The notes under the pieces: model-generated
What the model was told of the DNA's origin: nothing
Databases searched by the model: none
What the model saw: only the letters and a program-made list of their open reading frames with translations
In this document: positions 26,813 through 35,788 of the stretch, piece after piece
How the letters are laid out: each line of letters starts with the position of its first letter
How positions within the stretch are numbered: the first letter of the stretch is position 1
Made by a program: the position numbers and the translations under genes
Source: Kosmotogaceae bacterium UBA1373
GTDB taxonomy: Bacteria; Thermotogota; Thermotogae; Petrotogales; Kosmotogaceae
Assembly (NCBI GenBank): GCA_002305955.1
Contig: DBRH01000012.1
Span: 80,289-144,288 of the forward strand
Direction: 5' to 3'
Length of the DNA stretch: 64,000 nt

Positions 26813-29425
26813 ATGAGATATATGACTGGCGCAGAGATAAGAGAGAGCTATCTCAAGTTTTTTGAATCGAAGAATCATGTGAGGCTTCCGAGCGCTTCCC
26901 TGATTCCCAATGATCCTCAACTGATGTTCACAGTTGCTGGCATGGTGCCGTTCAAACCGATTTTTTGGGGAAAAGTCGAACCGACCTACAAAAGAGTTGC
27001 AACGTGTCAGAAGTGTGTGCGCACCAACGATATCGAGAACGTCGGCAGAACGCCGAGACACCAGACCTTTTTCGAAATGCTCGGTAACTTCTCTTTCGGA
27101 GATTATTTCAAGAGGGAAGCTATAAAATGGGCCTGGGAGTACGTCACTGAGTATCTCAAGCTTCCGGAAAACCTGCTCTGGGTATCTATCTATCTCAACG
27201 ACGACGAAGCCTTCAGCATATGGCACGAGGAAGTGGGGGTCCCTGAGAGGAAGATCGTCAGGCTTGGAAAAGACGACAACTGGTGGGGACCGGCCGGACC
27301 GACCGGGCCGTGTGGACCTGATTCAGAGATCTTTATAGATCGCGGAGAGAACGACAACTGCCCCGATCCCGACAACTGCAGCCCGGCCTGTAACTGTGGA
27401 CGGTTCCTGGAGTTCTGGAACCTCGTCTTCACCGAATACAACCAGGACGAAGAGGGGAACCTGGTTTATCTGGAAAAGAAGAATATAGACACGGGATTCG
27501 GTCTCGACAGAGCCGCCTCGATAATGCAAAACGTGAACTCCAATTTCGATACGGACATGTTTATACCCATAATCGACAGGATTCAGGACATACTCTCGGT
27601 GAAATATGGCGCACAGAAGGAACGGGACGTCTCTATAAAAGTCATAGCCGACCATGCCCGCTCGATAGCTTTCATGATCTCCGACGGAGTGCTTCCCTCG
27701 AACGAAGGGCGCGGGTACGTTCTGAGGAGGGTCCTCCGCAGGGCCGTGCGTCACGGCTCGCTCCTGGGATACGACCGGCCTTTCCTTTACAGGATAGTGG
27801 AAACGGTTGCCTCGCACATGGGCGATATATATCCCGAGCTCAGGGAGAGGCTTTCTTTCACCCAGGAAATAGCACTGAAGGAGGAAGAGCGGTTTCTTTC
27901 AACACTAGAAAACGGAGAGAGGCGACTGAGAACGATGCTCGTCGACAAAAAAGAATTGACCGGCGAGGAGCTTTTCTCACTCCACGATACTTACGGTTTT
28001 CCTCTTGAACTCGTGGAAGAGATGGTGGAAGGCACCGGAGTAAAGCTAGACAGGGAAGGTTATGAAGCCGCCATGGAAAGACAAAGAGAACGTGGCCGTG
28101 AAGCCATCGGCGACAGGGAATACCTCGGCAATGTCCAGGTTTACACGGAACTCTTCGATAAAACCGGGAACAGCGTGTTCTCCGGTTACAGAACCATGAG
28201 AGACCGATCGACGGTGATGGGCCTTGTTAAAGAGGGAATCGAAGTCGATTCGCTTTCGCAGGGTGAGACCGGTGAAGTCGTTTTCTCTCAAACACCCTTC
28301 TATCCCGAGAAGGGCGGACAGGTTACCGACAGGGGTACTCTCGAGAGGGACGGCTTTCTGGCGAGGGTTGATTATGTTTTCATTCCATATCAAGAGATGA
28401 TAATACACAGAGTGACAGTCGAGAAGGGTGTTCTGACCACCGGTCAGGAGGTGGAGCTCATCGTTGACGACAGCAGAAGACGAGCCGTTATGAGAAACCA
28501 TACGGCTACACATCTGCTTCATGCTTCTCTGAGAAAAGTGCTCGGAGAGCACGTACATCAATCGGGTTCGCTGGTGCTTCCAGACAGGTTGAGGTTCGAT
28601 TTCTCTCACTTCCAGGCTATGAGCGAGGAAGAGATAAAAAGGGTCGAAGATCTGGTCAACTGGCAGATACTTCAAGCCGTGCCGGTAAACACCACCGAAG
28701 TCAACTTCACGGAGGTGAAGGAAAGAGACGTGATGGCCCTCTTCGAAGAGAAATACGGGGATAAGGTAAGAGTGGTCACCGTAAACGATTTCAGCAAAGA
28801 GCTGTGTGGTGGAACACATGCCGGCAACACAGGCGAGATAGGCCTGTTCAAGATCATATCAGAGACTTCCGTCTCGGCCGGAACCAGAAGAATAGAGGCC
28901 ATCACAGGGTTGAATTCTCTCCAGCTTGCCAGGAGGCTCTTCGATAGAGAAAGGCGGTTCCGTGAGTTGCTAGAAGTACCCGAAGAGACGCTTATCCAGA
29001 GATTGCAGAACCTCGTAATCGATTTAAAGACTAAGGATAAAGAGATACTGCGCTTGAAAGAGCGCCTCCTGTCGGGGGATGCCAGTCAGAACGATATCAG
29101 GAGAGATGTAGAAGGCGTCAGGGTGCTTGTGAGAAGGGTGAAAGGAGCCCCATCTAATGCCTTGAGGAACAGCGCAGACGTACTGCTCGGAAAGGAAGGC
29201 GGCGGAATCGTTATGATCTTCAACGAGGTTGACGACTCCGTGTCCTTCGTGGTAAAGGTTGAAAAGAGCCTCACAGACAGGTTCAAAGCCGGGGAGATCG
29301 CCGGAAAGATAGCCAGAGAGCTTGGTGGTGGCGGCGGCGGCAGACCGGACTTCGCACAGGCTGGAGGAAAGGATGTCGGAAAACTCCAGAGAGTTATCAA
29401 CGGAATCGAAGAATATATCCGATGA
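26813..29425 (+). CDS. alaS: Alanyl-tRNA synthetase
   Basis: Full-length, 870 residues. The class II catalytic core starts EIRESYLKFFESKNHVRLPS, with motif 2 around KRVATCQKCVRTNDIENVG and the motif 3 region GLDRAASIMQ. The editing domain has the zinc-site motifs HTATHLLHASL and CGGTHAGNTGEIG, and the C-terminal DHHA1-type end contains the Gly-rich LGGGGGGRPDFAQAGG. It charges tRNA-Ala and clears mischarged Ser or Gly. The ribosome site is GAGGAGG. The Mini-III gene begins inside its last 53 bases. Confidence 0.99.
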   Translation: MRYMTGAEIRESYLKFFESKNHVRLPSASLIPNDPQLMFTVAGMVPFKPIFWGKVEPTYKRVATCQKCVRTNDIENVGRTPRHQTFFEMLGNFSFGDYFKREAIKWAWEYVTEYLKLPENLLWVSIYLNDDEAFSIWHEEVGVPERKIVRLGKDDNWWGPAGPTGPCGPDSEIFIDRGENDNCPDPDNCSPACNCGRFLEFWNLVFTEYNQDEEGNLVYLEKKNIDTGFGLDRAASIMQNVNSNFDTDMFIPIIDRIQDILSVKYGAQKERDVSIKVIADHARSIAFMISDGVLPSNEGRGYVLRRVLRRAVRHGSLLGYDRPFLYRIVETVASHMGDIYPELRERLSFTQEIALKEEERFLSTLENGERRLRTMLVDKKELTGEELFSLHDTYGFPLELVEEMVEGTGVKLDREGYEAAMERQRERGREAIGDREYLGNVQVYTELFDKTGNSVFSGYRTMRDRSTVMGLVKEGIEVDSLSQGETGEVVFSQTPFYPEKGGQVTDRGTLERDGFLARVDYVFIPYQEMIIHRVTVEKGVLTTGQEVELIVDDSRRRAVMRNHTATHLLHASLRKVLGEHVHQSGSLVLPDRLRFDFSHFQAMSEEEIKRVEDLVNWQILQAVPVNTTEVNFTEVKERDVMALFEEKYGDKVRVVTVNDFSKELCGGTHAGNTGEIGLFKIISETSVSAGTRRIEAITGLNSLQLARRLFDRERRFRELLEVPEETLIQRLQNLVIDLKTKDKEILRLKERLLSGDASQNDIRRDVEGVRVLVRRVKGAPSNALRNSADVLLGKEGGGIVMIFNEVDDSVSFVVKVEKSLTDRFKAGEIAGKIARELGGGGGGRPDFAQAGGKDVGKLQRVINGIEEYIR

Positions 29426-29825
29426 AAGGGCCGGGAGAAAACTCCCGGACGTTCTTTTTCAGACGTTCGCCGATCCCGAAAGGCTTTCGTTAGATAGTCT
29501 TTCATTCGTCGGTGATGCCGTTTATACGCTCTTCTTCAGGCTTAACACTCTCTCGAAAGCCCACAGAAGAGCGAGGTTCCAGCACGACATCGTAACCGAG
29601 CACGTGAGCGCCCGAGGGCAGCGCAAAGCGCTAGAGGTGTTGATACCCTTGCTGACCGACGAGGAGAGAAGCCTTGTAAGAAGGGGTTACAACTCCAGGG
29701 GGGCAAAGAAACACGGGGACGATGAGGATTACAGAATGGCCACCGCGCTGGAAGCCCTGGTAGGTTACCTTTATCTGAAGGGCGAACTCGGCCATCTCAG
29801 AGAATTGCTTGAAAGGGTGGTTTGA
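29373..29825 (+). CDS. mrnC: Mini-ribonuclease III
   Basis: A 150-residue RNase III-like catalytic domain without a dsRNA-binding domain, the pattern of Mini-III, which matures 23S rRNA ends. The helix with LSFVGDAVYTLFFR carries the catalytic Asp, and the second acidic site is in TALEALVGYLYLKG. The only start that includes the N-terminal region is ATG 29373, preceded by GGAGGAAAGG; it overlaps alaS by 53 nt. No in-frame ATG, GTG or TTG occurs between there and the conserved domain. It lies directly before rlmB. Confidence 0.92.
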   Translation: MSENSRELSTESKNISDERAGRKLPDVLFQTFADPERLSLDSLSFVGDAVYTLFFRLNTLSKAHRRARFQHDIVTEHVSARGQRKALEVLIPLLTDEERSLVRRGYNSRGAKKHGDDEDYRMATALEALVGYLYLKGELGHLRELLERVV

Positions 29826-30577
29826 TGTATCTCCACGGAAGAAATGTGTTGAAAGAGCTTCTCGGCCTGAGAAGTGGTAATATAAAAGTGAAAAGAGTCC
29901 TCTTCACCGATCAAAAGAACGTCGATAGCCAGCTGGAGCAACTGATAAAAGAGGCCAGGGATACGGGTCTTCGTGTAGAGATCCTCCCTCCGGAGAAGTT
30001 AACCAACCTGTCCAGGGAGAAAAAACACCAGGGTGTTGTGATAGAACTGAAAGAGTTTCCATACACCGACGCCGACGCTTTTCTTACCGATTCGAGCCCT
30101 TCAAAGAAATCTACCCTGGTTCTTCTGGATCAGGTTCAGGACCCGCACAACCTGGGAGCGATAATCAGAACTTCGGTTGCAGCCGGTGTCGATGCCATAG
30201 CGATCACAACGAGTAACTCGGCCGAGATTACTCCGGCCGTTGTGAAAGTTTCGGCCGGGCTGGTCTTCAAGATTCCGGTAATACCTGTGGGCAACCTCGC
30301 GCAGTTCCAGGAGAAGCTAAAGGGCAGCGGATACTGGATCTACGCGACGGACATGTCCGGAGTGGCCTATTACGAGGTGGAGTACGACGATAGATCGGCC
30401 ATAATTTTTGGAAACGAGGGAAAGGGTGTTAGAAGACTGGTGAAAGAGAGAAGCGATTTGCTGGTGTCTATCCCGATGGAAAAGACGGTTGATTCGCTAA
30501 ACGTAGCCGCTTCGGCGGCCATCGTGTTGTTCGATAGAAGACGGCGGATAACTATCGGGGAGAGATCTCAACTATGA
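29825..30577 (+). CDS. rlmB: 23S rRNA (guanosine-2'-O-)-methyltransferase RlmB family
   Basis: A 250-residue SpoU/TrmH-family enzyme. An N-terminal L30e-like substrate-binding domain (HGRNVLKELLG) is followed by the knotted SAM-binding domain with LLDQVQDPHNLGAIIRTS, IIFGNEGKGVRRL and IPMEKTVDSLNVAASAAI. These are SpoU motifs 1, 2 and 3. ATG 29825 overlaps the mrnC stop (TGATG). The exact modified nucleotide is inferred from family. Confidence 0.93.
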   Translation: MYLHGRNVLKELLGLRSGNIKVKRVLFTDQKNVDSQLEQLIKEARDTGLRVEILPPEKLTNLSREKKHQGVVIELKEFPYTDADAFLTDSSPSKKSTLVLLDQVQDPHNLGAIIRTSVAAGVDAIAITTSNSAEITPAVVKVSAGLVFKIPVIPVGNLAQFQEKLKGSGYWIYATDMSGVAYYEVEYDDRSAIIFGNEGKGVRRLVKERSDLLVSIPMEKTVDSLNVAASAAIVLFDRRRRITIGERSQL

Positions 30578-32373
30578 TCAGGATTCATGAATTACCGGGT
30601 GAAGTCGTAAGGAAGATCGCCGCGGGTGAAGTCGTGACCGGCTGTTACTCGGTGTTGAAAGAGCTGGTCGAAAACAGCATCGATGCAGGCGCATCGCTTG
30701 TGGAGGTCGAGATAAGATCCGGTGGAAAAGAGTACATAAGGGTGCGCGACAACGGCACGGGGATGACGACCGAAGAGGCCAGGCTCTCTCTGAAACCTCA
30801 CACAACGAGCAAGATCGCGGCTATCGAAGATCTCGATTCTCTTTCGACCTTCGGCTTCAGGGGCGAAGCGCTTTCCACCATCGCCTCCGTTTCCAGAATG
30901 CTGCTCTCCACTGTGGGCGGTGAGGACACTCTGGGAGTGACGCTGGAAGTTACGGCCGGAGAAGTGAGCGGAGAGAAGTTTTTCAAAGGGGCGAGGGGAA
31001 CAACTGTGGAGGTCTTCGATCTTCTCTTCAACACGCCTGCCAGAAGGAAGTTTCTTAAATCCGTCTCTATCGAGGGGCGGATGGTCACCGAGATGATGCA
31101 GAGATTCATACTATCCTTTCATAACGTTGATTTCTTATACATACGCGACAATCAGACAATTTTCGACACAAGGGGTCTGACAGGTATCGAAGATCGTGTC
31201 TTGATGATCTACCCCGAGCTTTCAAGGAGAGACCTACTACCGTTCATAGAAGAGACGCGCGAGATGAGAGTCGAAGGACTCGTCACGCTTCCGGTAAGGA
31301 CGAGACGCAACAGAATGGGAGAGAACATATTCGTGAACGGCAGGTATGTGAGGCAGTTCGAGCTCAACTACGCCCTCGAGAGAGGGTACGGAGAGGCTCT
31401 GGAGAAGGGTAATTTCCCTTTCGCGGTCGTTTTTATTCAAGTAGACCCGGTCGAGGTCGATGTCAATATCCACCCGCAGAAGCTAGAGGTGAAGTTCGCC
31501 TCTCCGGCGACGGTCCTTGAAGGTCTTAAAAGAGCGGTAAGGTCCGCGATAAGAAATGCCGGGAGCTTCACCATAGACGTTCAGCCTCCCTCAACCGGCG
31601 GGGAAGAATCGACGGTAGAAGAGAGAGACGAACCTCAAATCCGCTACAGAGAGAGAGCTTTCCCGACAGATCGAACGGACCGAAAGAGTGATGAGGTTAA
31701 AGAGCCTTCCTGGAGAAACTACGACAGAAACGAAAGCATGCCGCTGAGTGTGGAGCGTCGGCTTTTCAGACCCTACACCGAATCCAGAAAGGACGAGGCT
31801 CTTCAAAAGCGTGTTCAGGACAGAACAGGCTTTCTCGGCGTCCTCGGGGAGAGGTACATACTGGTCGAATCGGGTGAAGGACTGTTGATCGTCGATCAGC
31901 ACGCCGCCCACGAAAGAATCCTGTACGAGAGATTGAAGGAGAAGATGGTTATCGATTCCCAGAATCTACTCGTACCCGTCGAACTCTCTTTCGAGGCCGG
32001 AAGAGAAGAGCTTCTCACCCTGAAAAGAGAGAGGATCGAGCAACTCGGCTTCAATTTCAGGTTCGAGAATGATAAAATCCTGTTGGTGGCGATACCCCAG
32101 TTGCTGCCCGTTGAAAGTGCGGTCGAAACTCTCGGGGAAGTGATCGACGAATTACGTCTGGAAGGACTCGAAGAACCGGAAAGAGTCTTCGACAACCTTC
32201 TCGCGACGATCGCCTGTAGATCCGCCATAAGAACTGGAGACAAGCTTGACATTGGACAGGCCAGGGAGCTTTTCGAAGAGCTCAGGAAGAGGCAGTTGCT
32301 CGTCTGTCCCCATGGAAGACCGATATCCATGGTAATACGACAGGAGGATCTGGACAGGTATTTTTCCAGATAG
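30574..32373 (+). CDS. mutL: DNA mismatch repair protein MutL
   Basis: 599 residues. The GHKL ATPase domain has ELVENSIDAGASLVEVE, DNGTGM and TFGFRGEALSTIASV. The usual ERPASV segment after IAAGEVV reads TGCYSV, a mild divergence. The C-terminal domain has the endonuclease motif DQHAAHERILYE near residue 441, plus ACRSAIRTGD and CPHGRP, so it is the nicking type of MutL. A variable linker (about 330-410) joins the halves. It overlaps rlmB (ATGA). No mutS is in the window. Confidence 0.97.
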   Translation: MIRIHELPGEVVRKIAAGEVVTGCYSVLKELVENSIDAGASLVEVEIRSGGKEYIRVRDNGTGMTTEEARLSLKPHTTSKIAAIEDLDSLSTFGFRGEALSTIASVSRMLLSTVGGEDTLGVTLEVTAGEVSGEKFFKGARGTTVEVFDLLFNTPARRKFLKSVSIEGRMVTEMMQRFILSFHNVDFLYIRDNQTIFDTRGLTGIEDRVLMIYPELSRRDLLPFIEETREMRVEGLVTLPVRTRRNRMGENIFVNGRYVRQFELNYALERGYGEALEKGNFPFAVVFIQVDPVEVDVNIHPQKLEVKFASPATVLEGLKRAVRSAIRNAGSFTIDVQPPSTGGEESTVEERDEPQIRYRERAFPTDRTDRKSDEVKEPSWRNYDRNESMPLSVERRLFRPYTESRKDEALQKRVQDRTGFLGVLGERYILVESGEGLLIVDQHAAHERILYERLKEKMVIDSQNLLVPVELSFEAGREELLTLKRERIEQLGFNFRFENDKILLVAIPQLLPVESAVETLGEVIDELRLEGLEEPERVFDNLLATIACRSAIRTGDKLDIGQARELFEELRKRQLLVCPHGRPISMVIRQEDLDRYFSR

Positions 32374-32383
32374 TTCCAATGAC

Positions 32384-32535
32384 TTTGTAACTCCGCATCA
32401 AGGGAAACCGGTGAGAGTCCGGTACGGTCCCGCCACTGTGAACGGTTACGAAATCCACAAGGTGCCACTGGGAAACTGGGAAGGCGTGGAGATTAGGTTG
32501 AGCCGTGAGTCAGGAGACCTGAGCGGAGTTGAGAT
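32384..32535 (+). ncRNA. Cobalamin riboswitch
   Basis: The conserved core is visible: AGGGAAACCGGTGAGAGTCC, then GGTCCCGCCACTGTG (B12 box family), and a downstream AGTCAGGAGACCTG. It starts about 10 bases after mutL and precedes a btuF-like gene. It should bind a cobalamin and turn the importer off when B12 is plentiful. Confidence 0.95.
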
Positions 32536-32536
32536 A

Positions 32537-32567
32537 TCACCATCCTTCCGAGGCAGAAGGATGGTGA
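32537..32567 (+). promoter_or_regulatory. Expression-platform hairpin of the B12 riboswitch
   Basis: A 12-bp perfect stem, TCACCATCCTTC with GAAGGATGGTGA, and a 7-base loop. No T run follows, so it is not a standard terminator. TTCCTT at 32570-32575 can pair with AAGGGG in the btuF ribosome site (32581-32586), suggesting control of translation. Confidence 0.6.
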
Positions 32568-32595
32568 AATTCCTTGCAAAAAGGGGAGAGTTTTT

Positions 32596-33480
32596 ATGAA
32601 AAAACTGGTTCTGGTGTTATCGGTTCTTCTTGCGATCTCTACGGTTATGGCCATCGAACTGGTCGATGACCTTGGGCGTCTAGTTTCGATCGATAAGACT
32701 CCCGGGAGAGTCGTGATCGCCTCTCCGGCGATAACCTACTATCTGGAACTTCTGGACGTCACCCACACCATAGTAGGCGTAACCGACTGGGACTCCTTTG
32801 CCCTTTCGAGGGAAGTTACCAAAATAGGGAACCTCACCCCTCTCAACCTCGAGATGATTCTATCTCTTGAACCCGATCTGGTACTCATCTCCGGGGGCTT
32901 TCAGGAAGCCGAAGTGGAAAAGCTCGAGAGGATAGGGATCGATGCGTTCGTGGTCAATCCAAACTCTTTCGAAGATATCTACCGCAATCTTACCGTTCTC
33001 GGCAATATCTTCGCGATTCCCGAACGGGGAAGGAATGTGGCCGCAGAGTTCAGAAACGGGGTGCTTGAAGTCGCCAAGAACGTTTACAACGTTCCTCAGG
33101 ATGAAAGACCGAAGGTGATGTATGTAATGATAGCCGGTTCGGTGAGCGATATATGGACCTGCGGTACCGGTTCTTTTGTGAACCAGGCGATCGCATACGC
33201 CGGGGGTGCCAATGTTGCTGCGCCTTACAGTGGCAACAACGGCTGGTTCCCCGTCAGCCCGGAGTTCGTACTCAATACGCAGCCGGATGTAATCCTGGTT
33301 CCCTACTACTACGAGGGTGGACAGCGCGAGGCCGTAGAGATGGTAACGTCCTATAAACCCTTCGCCGGCGTCCCGGCAGTGAAGAACGGGAGGGTTTACC
33401 CTCTCTCAGATTCGCTCACTGCCTACGCCAACCCCAGATTCATAGATCTCGTAAAGGCTCTGATGGAGTACTTCTATTGA
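32596..33480 (+). CDS. btuF: Cobalamin-type ABC transporter substrate-binding protein
   Basis: 294 residues with an N-terminal signal peptide (LVLVLSVLLAISTVMA, cleavage near VMA-IE) and the class III periplasmic-binding fold: DDLGRLVSIDKTPGRVV, then LSLEPDLVLISGG, and a C-terminal lobe with TQPDVILVPYYY. These proteins bind B12, haem or iron chelates. The cobalamin riboswitch directly upstream supports a corrinoid ligand. It heads a three-gene importer operon. Confidence 0.9.
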   Translation: MKKLVLVLSVLLAISTVMAIELVDDLGRLVSIDKTPGRVVIASPAITYYLELLDVTHTIVGVTDWDSFALSREVTKIGNLTPLNLEMILSLEPDLVLISGGFQEAEVEKLERIGIDAFVVNPNSFEDIYRNLTVLGNIFAIPERGRNVAAEFRNGVLEVAKNVYNVPQDERPKVMYVMIAGSVSDIWTCGTGSFVNQAIAYAGGANVAAPYSGNNGWFPVSPEFVLNTQPDVILVPYYYEGGQREAVEMVTSYKPFAGVPAVKNGRVYPLSDSLTAYANPRFIDLVKALMEYFY

Positions 33481-34469
33481 AGAAGATACTGCTTTTCATA
33501 TCGATCGCCACGGCATCCCTGATTGGGATGCTGTGGTTATCGAGTTTCGGAACCGTAAAATACTCGATGTTTGAAGTCATTCAGATGATCTCGGGAAGCC
33601 TGACCGGATCTCGTGCGAACATCTACATGAACCTGCGCCTTCCCAGACTTCTGGTCGCCTTCCTCATTGGCTCCGGACTGGCCGTTGGCGGTAACGGTCT
33701 GCAGCTAACATTGAAGAACCCTCTCGCCGATCCTTATATCATAGGCATATCGGCGGGGGCCTCTTTTGGCGCCGTCTTCTCACTCTTCATAAAGGAGATG
33801 AGCAGAACTACCATCAATATGGATATGATGGCCTTTCTTTTCGCCGTCTTCTCAGCCTTTTTGACTTACACCATCTCGCGCAGGGGTGGCCGGATTCCGA
33901 TAACGACCCTGGTGCTCTCCGGTGTGATCGTCTCCTCGCTTTTCAACGCGGCCGTGACCTTTCTGGTGGTCTTCGCCTGGCGAAACGTCATAACGCTTCA
34001 CTTCTGGTCACTCGGTTCCCTCTCAGGAGTCACGTGGGGAGATGTCCTCAAGCTGCTGCCGGCGATCCTCTTCCAGTACTTCGTTTTCACCGTGATCAGG
34101 AGAAAGATGTTGATTCTGGCGACGGGAGAGGAACACGCGATAACGGTTGGGGTGAACCCTGAGAGAATCAAGTTCGTGGTCTTCTTCACGGTTTCGATCG
34201 TCTCCGCGATAGCGGTGTCCACGGCCGGATTGATCGGCTTCGTGGGCTTGATAATCCCGCACATGGTGCGACTGGCCTTCGGTACGGACAACAGGCTGAA
34301 CCTCCCGGCAACGGCGTTGTTGGGTGGCTTTTTTCTTATCGTTTGCGATACCTTCGCCAGAACGCTCTTTCAGCCTACTGAACTGCCAATCGGGGCCGTT
34401 ACGGCTCTGGTGGGTGCTCCAGTTTTCATCTACCTTCTCAGGAGTAAAGAAGTGGTCAGGAATGGATGA
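33477..34469 (+). CDS. btuC: Cobalamin-type ABC transporter permease
   Basis: 330 residues, FecCD/BtuC family, about ten transmembrane segments. Typical stretches are NLRLPRLLVAFLIGSGLAVGG, NPLADPYIIGISAGASFGAV and LIGFVGLIIPHMVRL. It starts with TTG overlapping the btuF stop (TTGA). It forms the transmembrane channel for the substrate delivered by BtuF. Confidence 0.93.
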   Translation: MKKILLFISIATASLIGMLWLSSFGTVKYSMFEVIQMISGSLTGSRANIYMNLRLPRLLVAFLIGSGLAVGGNGLQLTLKNPLADPYIIGISAGASFGAVFSLFIKEMSRTTINMDMMAFLFAVFSAFLTYTISRRGGRIPITTLVLSGVIVSSLFNAAVTFLVVFAWRNVITLHFWSLGSLSGVTWGDVLKLLPAILFQYFVFTVIRRKMLILATGEEHAITVGVNPERIKFVVFFTVSIVSAIAVSTAGLIGFVGLIIPHMVRLAFGTDNRLNLPATALLGGFFLIVCDTFARTLFQPTELPIGAVTALVGAPVFIYLLRSKEVVRNG

Positions 34470-35241
34470 TGTTATAGTCATAAGGGATCTCCGCTTCGGC
34501 TACTCGAGAGAAGAGGTTCTGAGCGGCATAGATCTCACCCTCAAACAGGGCGAAGTGCTCGGTATTCTCGGACCCAACGGAAGCGGAAAATCCACTTTGA
34601 TGGCCATTATATGCGGGATTCTAAAAAACTGGAGTGGATCGATAGAGATAATGGGGAGTCCGCTGAACGACTATGCGGGCAAAAGACTGGCCAGAATACT
34701 TTCGTACATACCACAGAGTTTCGATCCTTCCTTCGATCTGAAGGTCGAGACGATAGTCTCTTTCGGCAGGAACCCCCACCTCAAGGGACTGTCCGGTCCC
34801 GGGGTAAGGGACTACGAAGTCATAGACGAGGTCATGGAACTAACAGAGATATACGGATTCAAAGACCGCTTTTTCAGTACCCTGAGCGGTGGAGAAAAGC
34901 AGAGAGTGGTCATCGCCAAAGCTCTCGCCCAGGAGGGAAGGATACTCCTCATGGACGAGTTCACCTCGCATCTCGATCCCGGACACTCGAGAAAGGTCGG
35001 CAAGATTGCTACCGATCTCGTTCGGGCCAAAGGTCTGAGCGCCATGGCCGTCTTTCACGATCTCAATCAGGCCATAGAGATGTCGGACAGACTGGTTTTC
35101 ATGAAAGAGGGAAAGATCGAGGCACTTGGCGAAGTCTGGGAGACGGTGACCCCCGATATCATATGGAAGGTTTACGGTCTCAGAGCCCAGATAATAACCA
35201 ATCCCGTGACGGAGCTGCCACTGGTGGTTTTCTACGATTGA
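34462..35241 (+). CDS. btuD: Cobalamin-type ABC transporter ATPase
   Basis: 259 residues. Walker A is GPNGSGKSTL, the ABC signature is LSGGEKQRV, Walker B is ILLMDEFTSHLD, and the switch His is in VFHDLNQAI. The FecE/BtuD type powers the BtuC channel. ATG 34462 overlaps btuC by 8 nt; the longer frame lies inside btuC. Its 3' end overlaps the convergent YbaK gene by 10 nt. Confidence 0.94.
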   Translation: MDDVIVIRDLRFGYSREEVLSGIDLTLKQGEVLGILGPNGSGKSTLMAIICGILKNWSGSIEIMGSPLNDYAGKRLARILSYIPQSFDPSFDLKVETIVSFGRNPHLKGLSGPGVRDYEVIDEVMELTEIYGFKDRFFSTLSGGEKQRVVIAKALAQEGRILLMDEFTSHLDPGHSRKVGKIATDLVRAKGLSAMAVFHDLNQAIEMSDRLVFMKEGKIEALGEVWETVTPDIIWKVYGLRAQIITNPVTELPLVVFYD

Positions 35242-35702
35242 TCGAGAGGGTTGGTCAGGTCGAAGGCTTCACCGCCGGTTATCCTCACAAGATCTTCGAA
35301 AGTGGTCTCCACAGCCGAGCCCGAAGTTCCCGCAGAAGGATAAACTACGTCGTATTCTCTCAACCATTCGTCGATCAGAATCTTCACTCCGTTAAGACCG
35401 AAGGGACACACACCGCCGGGCAAGAAACCGGTTAAAGCTTCCGTTTCATCGGCGCTCGCCAGGCGGGGTTTCTCTCCGGTCACTTTCTTCAATTTTGAGG
35501 AGGAGACTTTGCGATCTCCCGGACAGACAACGAGAAAGGCCCCGTTTTTTTTGCAAACAAAAAGGATCGACTTCGCGATCTGACCGACCGCGACCCCGAG
35601 CATATCGGCTGCGGTTACGGCCGTGGGGGTGGAACCGTCGGGAAACTCGCGGTACTTCAGATCGTACCTCTCCAGAACTCTCAGGACTCTTTCGGAAATC
35701 AT
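35232..35702 (-). CDS. YbaK/aminoacyl-tRNA deacylase-domain protein
   Basis: A 156-residue single YbaK domain. Conserved features are the KSILFVCKKNGAFLVV strand with its lysine, GDRKVSSSKLKKVTG and GGVCPFGLNGVKILIDEWL. The family hydrolyses misacylated tRNAs in trans, such as Cys-tRNA-Pro. It is convergent with btuD. The ATG has an AAGGAGGAGG site. Which tRNA it edits cannot be told. Confidence 0.9.
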   Translation of the reverse strand: MISERVLRVLERYDLKYREFPDGSTPTAVTAADMLGVAVGQIAKSILFVCKKNGAFLVVCPGDRKVSSSKLKKVTGEKPRLASADETEALTGFLPGGVCPFGLNGVKILIDEWLREYDVVYPSAGTSGSAVETTFEDLVRITGGEAFDLTNPLDQS

Positions 35703-35788
35703 CTTCCTCCTCCTTCTTTTGCACGACCATAATAGAAACAGCGTCTGAATTTCTCCTGAGCGTGATGCGCAGTGCTGTATGATCGATA

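Noticed and set aside
28046..28819. A 257-codon minus-strand open frame
   Set aside because: Antisense shadow of alaS.
32411..32599. A 62-codon plus-strand frame upstream of btuF
   Set aside because: It is a reading of the cobalamin riboswitch itself and has no ribosome site.
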